Positions 63,677 to 64,000 of a DNA stretch of 64,000 nucleotides are shown in pieces; position 1 is the stretch's first letter; each line of letters starts with the position of its first letter. Location of the stretch: positions 887,592 through 951,591 of the forward strand of contig NZ_GL872283.1 of assembly GCF_000191065.1 (NCBI RefSeq), read 5' to 3'. Source of the stretch: Prevotella multiformis DSM 16608 (GTDB taxonomy: Bacteria; Bacteroidota; Bacteroidia; Bacteroidales; Bacteroidaceae). The position numbers and the translations under genes were made by a program. The notes under the pieces are model-generated. The model had not been told where the DNA came from and did no database searches. It saw only the letters and a list, made by a program, of their open reading frames with translations.

Positions 63677-63882
63677 GAGAATCAGCGTCGAAAGTCATTG
63701 TGTAGTGTGGTGTGCAGCTTTCCTGTGAAAGCTTTTCTTTTCCCTATACGGTATATCGGATATGTTCCCTCCACTGCATGATTCATTATAGAATCTCGTA
63801 GAAGAAAACAGAACATATCCACAGGCGCTGTCGGAGAAAAGTGGAATAGAGGTTAATCAGTTGAAAAAAGGAGAAAAGGAAG

Positions 63883-64000
63883 ATGGAAAAGCTATCAAAG
63901 ATTGGAAAATATGAATTTCTGGCAGAGCCGTTTCACTGCGACTTCTCCGGTCATCTGTTCATGGGGCATCTGGGCAACCATCTGTTGAATGCCGCGGATT
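63883..64000 (+). CDS. Acyl-ACP thioesterase-like protein, N-terminal part (continues past window)
   Basis: The frame starting at ATG 63883 has a purine-rich AAAAAAGGAGAAAAGGAAG stretch just before it and runs to the end of the window. Its 39 visible residues (MEKLSKIGKYEFLAEPFHC.. ..FMGHLGNHLLNAAD) resemble the beginning of Bacteroidales acyl-ACP thioesterases, which release fatty acids from acyl carrier protein. The call rests on a short segment and the C-terminal catalytic part is not visible. Confidence 0.65.
   Translation, partial: MEKLSKIGKYEFLAEPFHCDFSGHLFMGHLGNHLLNAAD

Overview
This 64-kb window looks like a chromosomal segment from a Prevotella-like member of the Bacteroidales. The evidence is gene content typical of that order (nrfHA with ccsBA, DUF2723, DUF3127, DUF4230, DUF4492 before cydAB, DUF4835 between coaBC and recN, an OmpA porin, a streptopain/C10-BspA relic). 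Many promoters also fit the Bacteroidetes pattern TTTG or TTG, about 19-20 bp, then TAnnTTTG, and Shine-Dalgarno sequences are mostly absent. The genus is an inference. No rRNA, tRNA, CRISPR array, intact transposase or prophage was recognised.

Layout. 1-5 kb: end of an AmpG-like MFS permease, an M48 lipoprotein protease, an NfeD/SPFH membrane pair and a WecB-like epimerase. 5-13 kb (mostly minus): GNAT acetyltransferase, small lipoprotein, cupin, QueG, polysaccharide deacetylase and a 1109-aa DUF2723 membrane protein. 13-20 kb: enolase, lactate-utilisation lutABC, divergent topB. 21-26 kb: nitrite-ammonification module nrfH-nrfA-ccsB-ccsA. 27-32 kb: a TPR/HTH membrane regulator and a chimeric, decayed adhesin plus C10-protease locus. 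32-43 kb: SDR, DUF3127, dnaN, DnaQ-like exonuclease, coaBC-DUF4835-recN and a TPR protein with a degenerate trypsin-like domain. 43-52 kb: a tolC-hlyD-permease-permease export operon divergent from DUF4492-cydA-cydB. 52-60 kb: L21/L27, a 41-codon small ORF, a NUDIX pair, twin DUF4230 genes, tsaC-ClC and fmt. 60-64 kb: a 1.8-kb repeat-rich gap, ompA, and the start of an acyl-ACP thioesterase.

Most genes are ordinary housekeeping and anaerobic-respiration genes. NrfHA needs the CcsBA haem-ligation machinery next to it; CydAB, LutABC and NrfHA together point to a host-associated anaerobe that handles lactate, nitrite and trace oxygen.

The unusual material is between genes. Three unrelated sequence families recur as tandem arrays with a shared period near 22 bp: a GGTGACGGGCATCAACAC type, a TGATTGG..TTCAA..GGCGT type, and a palindromic GGGAAnnnnnTTCCC type. 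A 600-bp element with about 19-bp terminal inverted repeats occurs twice and ends in a hairpin plus T-run. A 181-bp MITE-like element, a roughly 260-bp inverted dispersed repeat, a 60-bp duplication inside the nrfH-nrfA leader and G-depleted CATCA-type leaders complete the picture. These repeats are the best candidates for undescribed biology in this window.
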